Source of the DNA: Pantoea sp. AS-PWVM4 | GTDB taxonomy: Bacteria > Pseudomonadota > Gammaproteobacteria > Enterobacterales > Enterobacteriaceae | Reading direction: 5' to 3' | DNA length: 48,709 nt | Assembly: GCF_000468095.1 (NCBI RefSeq) | Contig: NZ_ASZC01000028.1 | Coordinates: 1-48,709 of the forward strand | Shown here: one piece after another, positions 41,149 through 48,709 of the stretch | How positions within the stretch are numbered: the stretch's first letter is position 1 | Layout: the number at the start of each line of letters is the position of its first letter | Translations under genes and position numbers: made by a program | Notes under the pieces: generated by a model | Databases searched by the model: none | What the model was told of the DNA's origin: nothing | What the model saw: the letters and a program-made list of their open reading frames with translations, nothing else

Positions 41149-41496
41149 CTATTTCTTCTTGTTAAGCATCGACTTTAAATCGGCAAAGGGATTATAGGTT
41201 GCAGCGCCAACATCCTTTTGGGCATCCTCCCCCGCCACAACGCTTGTGCCGTAAAGGTCAGCTTCGGTGTACTTTGAGTGTTCGTGGTCATGACAATACA
41301 GACACAACAACTCCCAGTTGCTACCATCCTCTGGGTTATTGGTGTGGTCGTGATCGATATGGTGAACCGTTAATTCGCGTAAGTTTGAATAAACAAACTC
41401 TCGTGAACATCGTCCACACACCCAAGGATAGATTTTTAATGCTTTCTCACGGTAACCGCTTTCGAGCCGCGCGTAGTTCTTCGGGATCAGGGCCAT
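41149..41496 (-). CDS. yajD: YajD, HNH nuclease family protein
   Basis: 115 aa, the same length as E. coli YajD and nearly identical in sequence (KNYARLESGYREKALKIYP, CGRCSREF, LTVHHIDHDHTNNPEDGSNW, LLCLYCHDHEHSKYTEAD). The HNH motif with a zinc site (two CxxC pairs, HHIDHDH and CHDHEH) is intact. The start is the ATG at 41496 after GGAGG. In E. coli the gene is chromosomal and of unknown role. Finding it here among accessory genes is unusual. Confidence 0.95.
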   Translation of the reverse strand: MALIPKNYARLESGYREKALKIYPWVCGRCSREFVYSNLRELTVHHIDHDHTNNPEDGSNWELLCLYCHDHEHSKYTEADLYGTSVVAGEDAQKDVGAATYNPFADLKSMLNKKK

Positions 41497-41592
41497 TGCT
41501 AATGCCTCCGGCTGTAAAGATAAAATTTTATAAATTCTATCATGGAACAGAGGGCGGCAGGTTGCTGTAGTACGCTTCACACCCTGAGACAC

Positions 41593-41986
41593 GCAACGCG
41601 TGTTTTATTGCTTTGGCTTTTCGCGTGTCAGTCGTCGAATCATAAAAACAGCAGCTGCAAAGACCGATCAAATGACTGGCGCGAATCACGGTAGTTTAAA
41701 TCCCAGAGATTTATGATGATTATCTCTTTTGGTGGCGACGCATAGTGAAGGCACAACACCGAAGCAGTCTGTTCGTTGCACTTCTCTCACCACCAAGTTA
41801 TCCACAATCAAAGTGCATATCCCGCTCAATAGCCTGTGTATAAAAGCGTGCTTGCCAGATGGGCAGCCTCGTGAGCAAATGGGGGTTAATTATTAATCAG
41901 CAGACAGGGAAGTATCACCCTTAGTACAGAGCCATGACAGGAGTCAGCGCTGCATCGTGATATTTTTTACATTGTCGGTCGCCCGG
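41593..41986. other. 394-bp gap with a lone DnaA box
   Basis: No gene is supported. A perfect DnaA box TTATCCACA is at 41798-41806. A small hairpin ACACGC-AAC-GCGTGT followed by TTT is at 41589-41606. No iterons, AT-rich melting region or initiator gene accompany the DnaA box, so I do not call an origin. Confidence 0.4.
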
Positions 41987-42526
41987 TTATTCAATTTTAC
42001 TCATTTGCCATGCTTGATGGCTTAGAGCAAACAGGAGACTCGGTGGCGCATTTTCAACATCATAAATGTCCCTGACAAACTTGAGACCTGATTTTTTGAG
42101 TACATTTTGAGATACAACATGGTGGGGCCTGACAATAGCGGCTATTTCAGCCAGGTTAAGCTCAGTAAAACCATGTTTTAGGGTAAAGCGCGCAAACTCC
42201 GTCGCATAACCTTTACCCCACGCGGCGGTTTCGAAGCGATAACCCAGATTGTTGACAGAAATATCAGCATATCTCCGAATACTCAGGCCACCAAACCCTA
42301 TGATTCTTTGAGGATATTGCTTCTCGGTTATCGCCCACATCCCAAATCCATAGTCTGTCCAATGCGTTAACCATCGAGCCAGAACAGATTCCGCATATTC
42401 CCTGTCAGGATAAGGGCCTGCTGGATTGAAGGTGTTAGTCGCCGGGTCTCCGTAAATGCGAAAGAGATCCTCAACATCCCTTTGCCCTATTGGCCGCAGA
42501 GACAAACGGTCAGTTTCTGATGACAT
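41987..42526 (-). CDS. GNAT-family N-acetyltransferase (RimJ/RimL-like)
   Basis: 179 aa with AAGGAG before the ATG. Pattern of the RimJ/RimL group: DRLSLRPIGQRDVEDLFRIYGDP, RIIGFGGLSIRRY, LGYRFETAAWGKGYATEFARFTLKHGF (acetyl-CoA motif), VVSQNVLKKSGLKFVRD. The acceptor may be a protein N terminus or a small amine. It is divergent from the galactosidase operon across a 295-bp gap. Confidence 0.93.
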   Translation of the reverse strand: MSSETDRLSLRPIGQRDVEDLFRIYGDPATNTFNPAGPYPDREYAESVLARWLTHWTDYGFGMWAITEKQYPQRIIGFGGLSIRRYADISVNNLGYRFETAAWGKGYATEFARFTLKHGFTELNLAEIAAIVRPHHVVSQNVLKKSGLKFVRDIYDVENAPPSLLFALSHQAWQMSKIE

Positions 42527-42695
42527 AAAATACTCCTTTTTATTTTTGTCATTCTATCGATGAGTAATGACTATCAGATTAAAACCTTACAGCAAGGATT
42601 TATCATACTGTTTCTTGGCCTATTACATCATCACATCAGACTGTTGATCACTCCCGGATAAAACCTGAGCTTTTTTTGTTTCAGATTCAGTGTTA

Positions 42696-42711
42696 TGTGA
42701 TGTCAATCATA
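42696..42711. promoter_or_regulatory. CRP-like site upstream of GH42 operon
   Basis: TGTGATGTCAATCATA has the CRP half-sites TGTGA and TCATA (one mismatch to TCACA) with the right six-base spacing, about 110 bp before the GH42 start. Catabolite control would be expected for a sugar operon also served by an AraC-type activator. Confidence 0.5.
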
Positions 42712-42821
42712 AGACTGACGCGGAAGCGAGTTTCTCTATGTTGGCAGCGACATACTTTATCTTTCACCGGATTCCTTCAGATAACGTACCGCCCTATCGG
42801 TACTGAGATGAGGGAAGTGCA

Positions 42822-44858
42822 ATGGATAAGCTGTTATACGGTGTCGCTTATTACCGTGAATATATGCCGGTAGAAAGACTGGATGAAGACATCCGTCTGA
42901 TGAAAGCGGCGGGGATCAACGTAGTACGCATTGCTGAAAGCACCTGGAGCAGTTATGAGCGCCGGGATGGGGAGTTCGATTTCTCCGCTGTACTGACCGT
43001 GCTGGAACGCATGCACGCAAACCAGATTGCCGTCATTATCGGCACCCCCACTTACGCCATTCCTGCCTGGCTTGCTAAAAAGCACCCTTCCGTAATGGCG
43101 ACGACACCGCAGGGTGTGAATAAATACGGTCATCGCCAGAAAATGGACATCACCAGCCCAATCTACCTGCGCTACGCCGAACGCATCATTCGCGCATTGC
43201 TCGCCGCAACAGCGCACCATCCTGCGGTGATCGGATATCAGATAGACAACGAAACCAAGTACTACGACACCTGCGGTGCACATGTGCAGCGTGATTTTGT
43301 CGAGCATCTGAAGCAACGTTTCGGCGGTGATCTGGAAAAACTCAATGCGGAGTATGGCCTGAATTACTGGAGCAACCGTATCGATGCCTGGGAGGATTTC
43401 CCGCCGCTGGAAAGCACCATCAATGCCAGTCTGGGTGCTGCCTTTCAACAATATCAGCGCAGTCTGGTCACCGACTTTCTCGCCTGGCAGGCAAGGTTGG
43501 TCAGTGAATATCGACTGGCAGACCAGTTCATTACGCACAACTTTGATTTCGAATGGCGGACCTGGTCCTTTGGTGTGCGGGGCGAGGTCGATCACTTTTC
43601 CGCATCATCAGCTCTCGATATCACCGGTGTGGATATTTATCACCCCAGCCAGCATCAGCTTACCGGAGCAGAAATTGCTTTCTGCGGGGATATTGCGCGC
43701 ACCACCAAGGACAAAAACTATCTGGTGCTCGAGACTCAGGCTCAGGCATTCAAAAACTGGACACCTTATCCTGGGCAATTGCGACAACAGGCTTTCAGCC
43801 ACATCGCCTCGGGTGCAGCCATGGTCGGATACTGGCACTGGCATTCGTTGCACAACGCTTGTGAGACCTACTGGAAAGGATTGCTCAGTCATGACCTGGA
43901 ACCTAATCCCGTGTATGACGAGGCCAGAGAAGTTGGACTGGCACTGGCACGTCTGTCTCCGCAGCTTGCCGGGCTGAAAAAGCAAAACCGGGTAGCATTG
44001 CTGGTAAGTAATGACTCACTTACCGCCGTGGACTGGCATCCATGGCAGGGGCATCAGTTCGGACGTCATAAAGAGCATCAATATAACGACCTGATTCGCA
44101 GCTACTATGACACCCTCTATCGACAAAATATTGAAGTCGATATTCTGACCGTCGATGACCCACGCCTGTCCCGATATGAGCTGCTGATCGCTCCCCTGCT
44201 CTATGCCGTTGCTGATGACTCACTGCATCGGTTAAATCAATTCGTCGCTGACGGTGGCCATATTCTCTATTCGTTCAAATCCGGCTTTGCCAATGAACAT
44301 CTCAAGGTACGGCATCAGCGCCAGCCATCAATCATTCGTGAAACATTGGGGGCCAGCTACCAGCTGTTTGTCGAACCACACGATGTCACCCTGCATTCAG
44401 ACATTCTGGATATCCCGCCTGCATCCGCTGCGGTCAGTCACTGGATGGAGTTACTGGAAGTCGAGAGTGCGGATACCGAAATCTGGGCACGCTATCAACA
44501 CCCCTACTGGAACAAATACGCCGCCATTGTGCATAAGCGCCACGGTTCAGGTACGGCAACCTATATTGGCTGCGATACCAGCGAGGCTGTGCTGGAAAGC
44601 GTACTGACCCACTTACAGCACAGGATCGAACTGCGCACCGGAGCTGACCCGTTGCGTTTTCCGCTGATTGTAAAACGCACCATCAACCGCGCTGGCAATA
44701 CGATGCTGTTTTATTTCAACTATTCCAGTGAGCCACAGGACATTACTTTAACCTTCAGCAGAGGTCGGGAGTTGCTGAGTGACAGACGCTATCAGCAGGG
44801 CAATACGTTGACCCTGGCTGACTGGGATGTGGCAATTATTGAACTGGAGAACCTGTGA
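42822..44858 (+). CDS. GH42 beta-galactosidase
   Basis: 678 aa, the normal length for family 42, with GAGGGAAG before the ATG. The TIM-barrel catalytic domain carries the acid/base Glu144 (GYQIDNETKYYDT) and the nucleophile Glu304 (YLVLETQAQAF); WHWHSLHNACETYWKG is also typical. A trimerisation domain and a short C-terminal beta domain follow (from about residue 390). There is no signal peptide, so the enzyme is cytoplasmic and needs imported galactosides. Its stop overlaps the symporter start (TGATG) and an AraC-type regulator follows. The substrate may be beta-galactosides or related plant galactans or arabino-galactosides. Confidence 0.95.
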   Translation: MDKLLYGVAYYREYMPVERLDEDIRLMKAAGINVVRIAESTWSSYERRDGEFDFSAVLTVLERMHANQIAVIIGTPTYAIPAWLAKKHPSVMATTPQGVNKYGHRQKMDITSPIYLRYAERIIRALLAATAHHPAVIGYQIDNETKYYDTCGAHVQRDFVEHLKQRFGGDLEKLNAEYGLNYWSNRIDAWEDFPPLESTINASLGAAFQQYQRSLVTDFLAWQARLVSEYRLADQFITHNFDFEWRTWSFGVRGEVDHFSASSALDITGVDIYHPSQHQLTGAEIAFCGDIARTTKDKNYLVLETQAQAFKNWTPYPGQLRQQAFSHIASGAAMVGYWHWHSLHNACETYWKGLLSHDLEPNPVYDEAREVGLALARLSPQLAGLKKQNRVALLVSNDSLTAVDWHPWQGHQFGRHKEHQYNDLIRSYYDTLYRQNIEVDILTVDDPRLSRYELLIAPLLYAVADDSLHRLNQFVADGGHILYSFKSGFANEHLKVRHQRQPSIIRETLGASYQLFVEPHDVTLHSDILDIPPASAAVSHWMELLEVESADTEIWARYQHPYWNKYAAIVHKRHGSGTATYIGCDTSEAVLESVLTHLQHRIELRTGADPLRFPLIVKRTINRAGNTMLFYFNYSSEPQDITLTFSRGRELLSDRRYQQGNTLTLADWDVAIIELENL

Positions 44859-46279
44859 TGGCACAACCTACTGCTCATGAAGATTTGCAGCGTATTGGCA
44901 TTCGCGAACGGTTGGCTTTCGGTGTCGGCGACTATGGCACAAACCTGACTTACACGCTGATGGTCACTTTCCTGGCGTTTTTCTACACCGACGTAGTGGG
45001 TATGCCTGCCCTGCTGATTGGTTCGTTGATGTTCTTTGCTCGCGTACTGGATGGCATCATCTGTATTTTTGTTGGTATCCGGATTGATAAAACGCGTTCG
45101 AAGATGGGAAAAGCTCGTCCGTGGGTGCTCTGGACCGCCATCCCCTTTGGCCTGTCAGCATTTTTAATGGCAACGGTCCCGGACGTTAGCTATGGCCTGA
45201 AAGTCACCTGGGTTTGTATAACCTACCTGATGGCCAATATTTTCTTCACGGCAAACAACATCGCTTACGGGTCACTGCTGGCGTTAATCACGCGCGACAA
45301 CTATCAGCGCGGCATTCTCAGTGTGTTCCGTAAGGGGCTTTCGACCTGTGGTTCTCTGACGGTGGGCGTTTTCACCCTGCCACTGGTTGCGTTCTTCGGT
45401 AATGGAAAAACGTCCTGGATAATCGTGTTCGCTATTCTGGGTTTTTTCACGGCGTTTTTCCTGCTGTTGACGGCACTGGGTACGCGTGAGCGCGTGGAGC
45501 CTGTAAGTCGGGATAACAGTAAGCGGATCAACGCGCGGCAGGTCATGCATTCAATGATGGCGAATCGCTACTGGATAATTATTTTCTTCTATCTGCTGAT
45601 TACCTTCACCAGCCTGACGGCGCTCTCCGCCGTGGGAGTGTATTACTCGAAGTATATTTTGTCCGACGTCTCACTGATTGCTTATATCAGCATGGCGCAG
45701 TACATACCGGGTCTGCTCACCCTGATGATTATTCCGGTTCTGCTAAAAAAACTGGGCAAGCGACGTCTGGCCGTTCTTGGATTGCTGATCTGTTGCGTGG
45801 CCTACCTGATTCCGTTATTCAACAAACAGGACGCGCTTTTTGTCATCATATCCACGGCCATTCGTAGCATTGGCTTCTGTGGCATTGGCGCTACCATGTT
45901 TGCGTTATTGGCCGATACCATCGATTACGGAGAATGGCGCACCGGCTTACGTATAGAAGGAATCCTGTTTAGCGCGGGTACACTGGGGCAGACGCTGGGG
46001 ATGGGGCTTGGTACTGCCAGCGTAGGATGGATATTGGGTGCCGCTGGTTTTGTCAGTGGCGGTACAACTGCTCAGTCGGCAACTGTCATCCAGACTATCG
46101 AGTTTTTGTTCATCTTCTTTCCCCTGTTGCTGGCTGCCATCAATCTTGTCCTGCTGTGGTTTTATAAGCTGGATGATTTTTACGAAACGGTTGCTCATGA
46201 CTTATCTGCTGGTCGTTACCAACAGGTTGATGGACCGGCGGTTTCACCAGCAAGGGATAGATTACAAAGTCAGGAGTGA
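44858..46279 (+). CDS. GPH-family sugar:cation symporter (MelB/YicJ-like)
   Basis: 473 aa from the ATG that overlaps the GH42 stop by one base. About 12 membrane segments. Family features are RLAFGVGDYGTNLTYTLMVTFLAFFYTDVVG, the RIDKTRSKMGKARPWVLW loop, and later DTIDYGEWRTGLRIEGILFSAGTLGQ. This glycoside-pentoside-hexuronide family imports disaccharides with Na+ or H+. Co-transcription with GH42 indicates that it supplies the galactoside. Confidence 0.94.
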   Translation: MAQPTAHEDLQRIGIRERLAFGVGDYGTNLTYTLMVTFLAFFYTDVVGMPALLIGSLMFFARVLDGIICIFVGIRIDKTRSKMGKARPWVLWTAIPFGLSAFLMATVPDVSYGLKVTWVCITYLMANIFFTANNIAYGSLLALITRDNYQRGILSVFRKGLSTCGSLTVGVFTLPLVAFFGNGKTSWIIVFAILGFFTAFFLLLTALGTRERVEPVSRDNSKRINARQVMHSMMANRYWIIIFFYLLITFTSLTALSAVGVYYSKYILSDVSLIAYISMAQYIPGLLTLMIIPVLLKKLGKRRLAVLGLLICCVAYLIPLFNKQDALFVIISTAIRSIGFCGIGATMFALLADTIDYGEWRTGLRIEGILFSAGTLGQTLGMGLGTASVGWILGAAGFVSGGTTAQSATVIQTIEFLFIFFPLLLAAINLVLLWFYKLDDFYETVAHDLSAGRYQQVDGPAVSPARDRLQSQE

Positions 46280-46366
46280 GCTTCACCGCAAATCTGGCAG
46301 GCAGCGCCAGTCTGCGGCAGGCGTTGCCGTTATACTTCCCGCAATTTAATGATCGGACGGGTGATG

Positions 46367-47245
46367 ATGGCTGAGCTGAGCGATACAGAAATGGTGAACT
46401 TCTCTCCCCTGATGAAGCGTTTCACCTTTAACGCATTTATGGTGTCTGGGTTTACACCGATAAGTCCCGGCAGCCGGCTCGACTTTTTCATTCACCGTCC
46501 CGAAGGCATGAAAGGATACATGCTCAACCTGACACTTAAAGGTGCAGGTGTTATTCGCCATGCCGAGGGTGAGTTTCATTGCGTTGCCGATGAGATGTTG
46601 TTATTCCCGCCGGGCGTTCTTCACCATTATGGTCGGGCTAAGGAAAGCCCTGCCTGGGATCATTTATGGATTTATTTCATCCCACGCCCTTACTGGATTG
46701 ACTGGCTGCACTGGGATCGTACGGAAGGGAATATTGGCCGTATGCAACTCACCCGTTCGGCTGACAGCCAGCAGGTAGCGAACCAGTTCAAGGACGTGAT
46801 TCGCTGGAATGCTGCATCAGAACCTCTTTCTGAAGCAATGGCAATGAACACACTGGAACGCATTATCCTGGAGTTATTCCAGCGTCAGCCTGCCAGTAAC
46901 CACCATAATCGTGATCCCCGCATTCAGACGGTATGCCATTACCTGAATGAGCATCTGGCGGAAGATGTTCGAATCGAAGATTTGGCTCGGATGACGTTCC
47001 TCTCCTCTTCCCGACTGACTCATATCTTCCGAAAGGAAATGGGGAATACTATCTTTGGCTGGCGTGAAAATCAGCGCATCTCTCGTGCCTGTGATTTGTT
47101 GCAACAGACGCAGCTTTCGATCACACAGATTGCCCGCGCGGTCGGTTATGAAGATCCACTCTATTTTTCTCGTATCTTCAGCCAGCATCGGCACCTCAGT
47201 CCGCGCGAGTATCGTAAGAAATTTGAGCGCATACCACTCTTCTAG
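46367..47245 (+). CDS. AraC-type transcriptional activator
   Basis: 292 aa from the ATG at 46367, chosen because MAEL aligns with the start of E. coli AraC; in-frame ATGs at 46349 and 46364 are alternatives. The N-terminal sugar-binding cupin closely follows AraC (SRLDFFIHRPEGMKGYMLNLTLKGAGV, DEMLLFPPGVLHHYGRA, WIYFIPRPYWIDWL). The C-terminal double helix-turn-helix is ELARMTFLSSSRLTHIFRKEMG-like and GYEDPLYFSRIFSQHRHLSPREYRKKF. It lies 87 bp behind the symporter and very probably activates the GH42 operon in response to its sugar. Confidence 0.95.
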   Translation: MAELSDTEMVNFSPLMKRFTFNAFMVSGFTPISPGSRLDFFIHRPEGMKGYMLNLTLKGAGVIRHAEGEFHCVADEMLLFPPGVLHHYGRAKESPAWDHLWIYFIPRPYWIDWLHWDRTEGNIGRMQLTRSADSQQVANQFKDVIRWNAASEPLSEAMAMNTLERIILELFQRQPASNHHNRDPRIQTVCHYLNEHLAEDVRIEDLARMTFLSSSRLTHIFRKEMGNTIFGWRENQRISRACDLLQQTQLSITQIARAVGYEDPLYFSRIFSQHRHLSPREYRKKFERIPLF

Positions 47246-47541
47246 TCCTGGCGAATCGCGCGCCATCCCGCTTCTTGCGTGTCACTTTCCGGGGGCGATT
47301 TCTTGATTCAATGACATGTACTCATTTATTGGAGCCTCTGAGTTTTGGTTAAGTCCCCTCCCCTCTCTTCTTTTGAAAGTACAGGTTGAGACACACATCA
47401 TACGCGCTGTTGTATGAGCCATTGACGTATCCGTCATAAACCGCTCCATTATAAATAACATAAATTCAATAAGTTAATCTCACTCCGCTTCCGAATAACG
47501 TTGTCAACTTTACCAATGGCACGGACCCAAAACACACAAAT
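47246..47541. other. spacer between sugar cluster and par locus
   Basis: 296 bp with no supported gene. The first 90 bp follow the AraC-type gene. Isolated ACTC (47320) and GAGT (47340) tetramers occur but are not on the 8-bp phase of the main array. The right end should hold the parFG promoter; I cannot place it with confidence. Confidence 0.4.
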
Positions 47542-47617
47542 ACTCATTTACTCATATGTTACTAAACGTATTTACACATTAACTCATATGTGTTTTACTT
47601 CATAAGAGTCATTACTC
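47542..47617 (+). repeat. parH: parH-like centromere: 8-bp-phased ACTC boxes upstream of parF
   Basis: ACTC at 47542, 47550, 47582 and 47614 and the complementary GAGT at 47606 all lie at multiples of 8 bp from the first. Intervening positions on the phase carry degenerate forms (ACAC at 47574). Most ACTC boxes are followed by AT (ACTCAT). This is the organisation of parH in the TP228 family, where ParG binds degenerate ACTC tetramers with 4-bp AT-rich spacers. It ends 24 bp before the parF ATG, so it may also serve as the operator for autoregulation. Confidence 0.75.
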
Positions 47618-47641
47618 ATATGAAACTTTGAGGATTTGCGC

Positions 47642-48262
47642 ATGAAGATTATTTCTTTCCTGAACCCAAAAGGTGGCTCTGGAAAAACCACTGTTACCAT
47701 TAACGTCAGCAGTTGCCTTGCAGCCAGTGGTAAAAGAGTTGCGGTAGTCGATACTGACCCACAGATGAGTCTGACTAACTGGAACAGGAATGAAAAAGCC
47801 CGGTTTGATGTCTACACCGCCTCTTCCGAAAAAGATGTCTACCAGGTACGTAAAGAACTAAGTGAGTATGACTACGTCATTATTGATGGTGCGGGTTCTC
47901 TTTCTGTCATTACTTCTGCGGCAGTGATGGTCAGTGACCTGATAATTATTCCTGTGACGCCAAGCCCACTGGATTTTTCCGCGTCAGGTTCAGTTGTCAC
48001 TGTACTTGAAGCGCAGGCTTATAACCGCCCGGTTGAAGCTCGTTTCCTGATTACGCGTAAGATTGAGCAAGCGAAAATGCTCAGCGTCCTTAAAGACAGC
48101 ATTGCCCAAACCGGCATTAAGGCCCTCAAGACAGCGATCAACCAACGACAGAGTTACGTCAAATCTGTGCTTGATGGGGATAGTGTGTTTGAGACATCTG
48201 ATGGCGCAGCAAAAGGCGAAATCCAAATCCTGACCAGAGAGATAGAAGCATTTTTCGAGTAA
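47642..48262 (+). CDS. parF: ParF, ParA-superfamily partition ATPase
   Basis: 206 aa, exactly the TP228 ParF length, from the ATG at 47642 with GAGGA upstream (a TTG at 47636 is in frame but unlikely). The deviant Walker A is PKGGSGKTT (residues 9-17), followed by VVDTDPQMSLTNW, YVIIDGAGSLSVITSAAVMVSDL and IPVTPSPLDFSASGSVVTVLEAQ. The protein polymerises with ATP on the nucleoid and, together with ParG bound to the centromere, segregates the plasmid. Close match along its whole length to ParF. Confidence 0.97.
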   Translation: MKIISFLNPKGGSGKTTVTINVSSCLAASGKRVAVVDTDPQMSLTNWNRNEKARFDVYTASSEKDVYQVRKELSEYDYVIIDGAGSLSVITSAAVMVSDLIIIPVTPSPLDFSASGSVVTVLEAQAYNRPVEARFLITRKIEQAKMLSVLKDSIAQTGIKALKTAINQRQSYVKSVLDGDSVFETSDGAAKGEIQILTREIEAFFE

Positions 48263-48271
48263 TCACTAAAT

Positions 48272-48347
48272 GAGTTAATACTCATACACACTTATACTCA
48301 TATGGGTATATACTCATTTAAGTAAAATGACTTTTACACAAATACTC
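48272..48347 (+). repeat. 8-bp-phased ACTC/GAGT boxes between parF and parG
   Basis: GAGT at 48272 and ACTC at 48280, 48296, 48312 and 48344 are spaced 8, 16, 16 and 32 bp, all multiples of 8, with degenerate forms (ACAC at 48288 and 48336) at in-phase positions. The four exact ACTC boxes all read ATACTCAT. The 104-bp parF-parG gap therefore looks like another ParG-binding site, either for autoregulation of parG or as part of the centromere. Confidence 0.65.
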
Positions 48348-48366
48348 ATTCAGAAGGATGACGATT

Positions 48367-48600
48367 ATGGCACTACAAAAGAAGCATTCATCATCAACGA
48401 TGACCTTTGGTGAACACCGTGACCTGAGTAAGATTGTCTCTGCGCCAGCACAACCAGGCTCAGATAAACAAAAGCGGGTAAACGTAAACTTCGACGAAGC
48501 CAAGCATGCTCGCTTCAAAGCGGCTTGTGCAAAGCGCGGCACGAACATTACTGTTGTTATTAATGATTTGGTAGATCAATGGCTTAGTGACAATGAGTAA
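48367..48600 (+). CDS. parG: ParG, centromere-binding partition protein
   Basis: 77 aa from the ATG at 48367 with AAGGA 8 bp upstream; the ATG at 48358 abuts this site and is less likely. TP228 ParG is 76 aa and the match is close: MTFGEHRDLSKIV in the flexible N-terminal arm, then the ribbon-helix-helix KRVNVNFDEAKHARFKAACAKRGTNITVVINDLVDQWLSDNE. Dimers bind ACTC-type tetramers through the beta ribbon and stimulate ParF through the N-terminal arm. The last codon and stop (GAGTAA) contain the first GAGT box of the array that follows. Confidence 0.96.
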   Translation: MALQKKHSSSTMTFGEHRDLSKIVSAPAQPGSDKQKRVNVNFDEAKHARFKAACAKRGTNITVVINDLVDQWLSDNE

Positions 48601-48709
48601 ATGAGCTTTTGAGCTTTTGAGCTTTTGAGCTTTTGAGCTTTTGAGCTTTTGAGCTTTTGAGCTTTTGAGCTTTTGAGCTTTTGAGCTTTTGAGCTTTTGA
48701 GCTTTTGAG
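48595..48709 (-). repeat. tandem GAGCTTTT array (at least 13 copies) starting at the parG stop
   Basis: GAGTAAAT at 48595 is followed in the same 8-bp phase by 13 exact copies of GAGCTTTT (48603-48706) and a partial GAG at the window edge. The 4-bp box plus 4-bp AT spacer repeats the design of the ACTC/GAGT boxes, with GAGC in place of GAGT. It is probably an expanded centromere or iteron-like binding site. The true copy number is unknown because the array runs off the end. Confidence 0.9.

Noticed and set aside
41798..41806. Replication origin at the DnaA box TTATCCACA
   Set aside because: One box alone, with no iterons, AT-rich unwinding region or Rep gene. Such 9-mers occur by chance.
48603..48709. 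CRISPR array or simple microsatellite
   Set aside because: The unit is only 8 bp with no spacers and no cas genes, so it is not CRISPR. It is in exact phase with ParG-type boxes, so pure microsatellite noise is less likely than a partition site.
1..48709. Insertion sequences, integrons or tRNA-linked integration sites
   Set aside because: I saw no transposase, integrase or tRNA gene and no terminal inverted repeats flanking a block, despite several recombination scars.

Overview
The window looks like part of a large plasmid or other mobile replicon of an enterobacterium (Enterobacterales: the Enterobacter/Pantoea/Erwinia/Rahnella type). The evidence is a plasmid partition pair at the right end that closely matches ParF/ParG of the TP228 family, a near-identical copy of the enterobacterial gene yajD, an AraC-like regulator very close to E. 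coli AraC, and RtcR/RtcB proteins of enterobacterial type. No replication initiator, transposase, integrase, rRNA or tRNA was seen. The genus cannot be fixed from this sequence.

Layout. 1-805: no convincing gene except one small ORF. 806-6575: iron-uptake operon (FecI-type sigma factor, FecR-type sensor, TonB-dependent siderophore receptor with a Fur-like box in front, RhtX/FptX-type transporter, one unknown). 6670-6697: four 8-bp-phased GAGT boxes that look like partition sites. 6736-9485: LysR regulator divergent from an SDR, then a Nudix hydrolase and a glutathione peroxidase. 9807-13131: VOC protein, small membrane protein, LOG-family gene abutting a Nudix gene fragment, AEC transporter and a decayed SDR. 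13264-14300: a DNA-binding antitoxin/PIN toxin pair. 14387-15292: a stand-alone Pseudomonas-type DapD. 15368-20741: an RNA-repair island (rtcR divergent from rtcB, RlaP-type nucleotidyltransferase and a 526-aa helical-repeat protein) with a sigma-54 promoter. 20745-21095: a small unknown.

21344-28576 is a three-gene minus-strand operon that I read as an AVAST type 1 antiphage system: MBL-fold hydrolase Avs1a, 1930-aa trypsin-STAND protein Avs1b and small Avs1c. 28679-35394 is a patchwork of small metabolic and regulatory genes (a reductase-like protein with a signal peptide, O-methyltransferase, Rrf2, DUF1360-like membrane protein, SnoaL-like protein, MarR, dehalogenase-like hydrolase, exported MBL hydrolase, LysR), several with clear palindromic operators. 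35436-38423 is AT-rich and holds orphan small genes and a HEAT-like gene broken by a stop codon. 38511-42526 holds a LysR remnant, an SRPBCC-like protein with a YafY-type WYL regulator, VOC, GNAT, yajD and a second GNAT. 42822-47245 is a beta-galactoside utilisation cluster (GH42 enzyme, GPH symporter, AraC-type regulator).

47542-48709 is the partition locus. ACTC/GAGT tetramers lie on one 8-bp phase upstream of parF and on an 8-bp phase between parF and parG. From the parG stop codon the phase continues into at least 13 tandem copies of GAGCTTTT that run off the end of the window. The same 8-bp GAGT rhythm recurs about 41 kb away at 6670. These dispersed and expanded sites, the AVAST-1 operon and the RtcR-linked RNA-repair operon are the most interesting parts. 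All functions are assigned by reading motifs and family resemblance; no database search was run.
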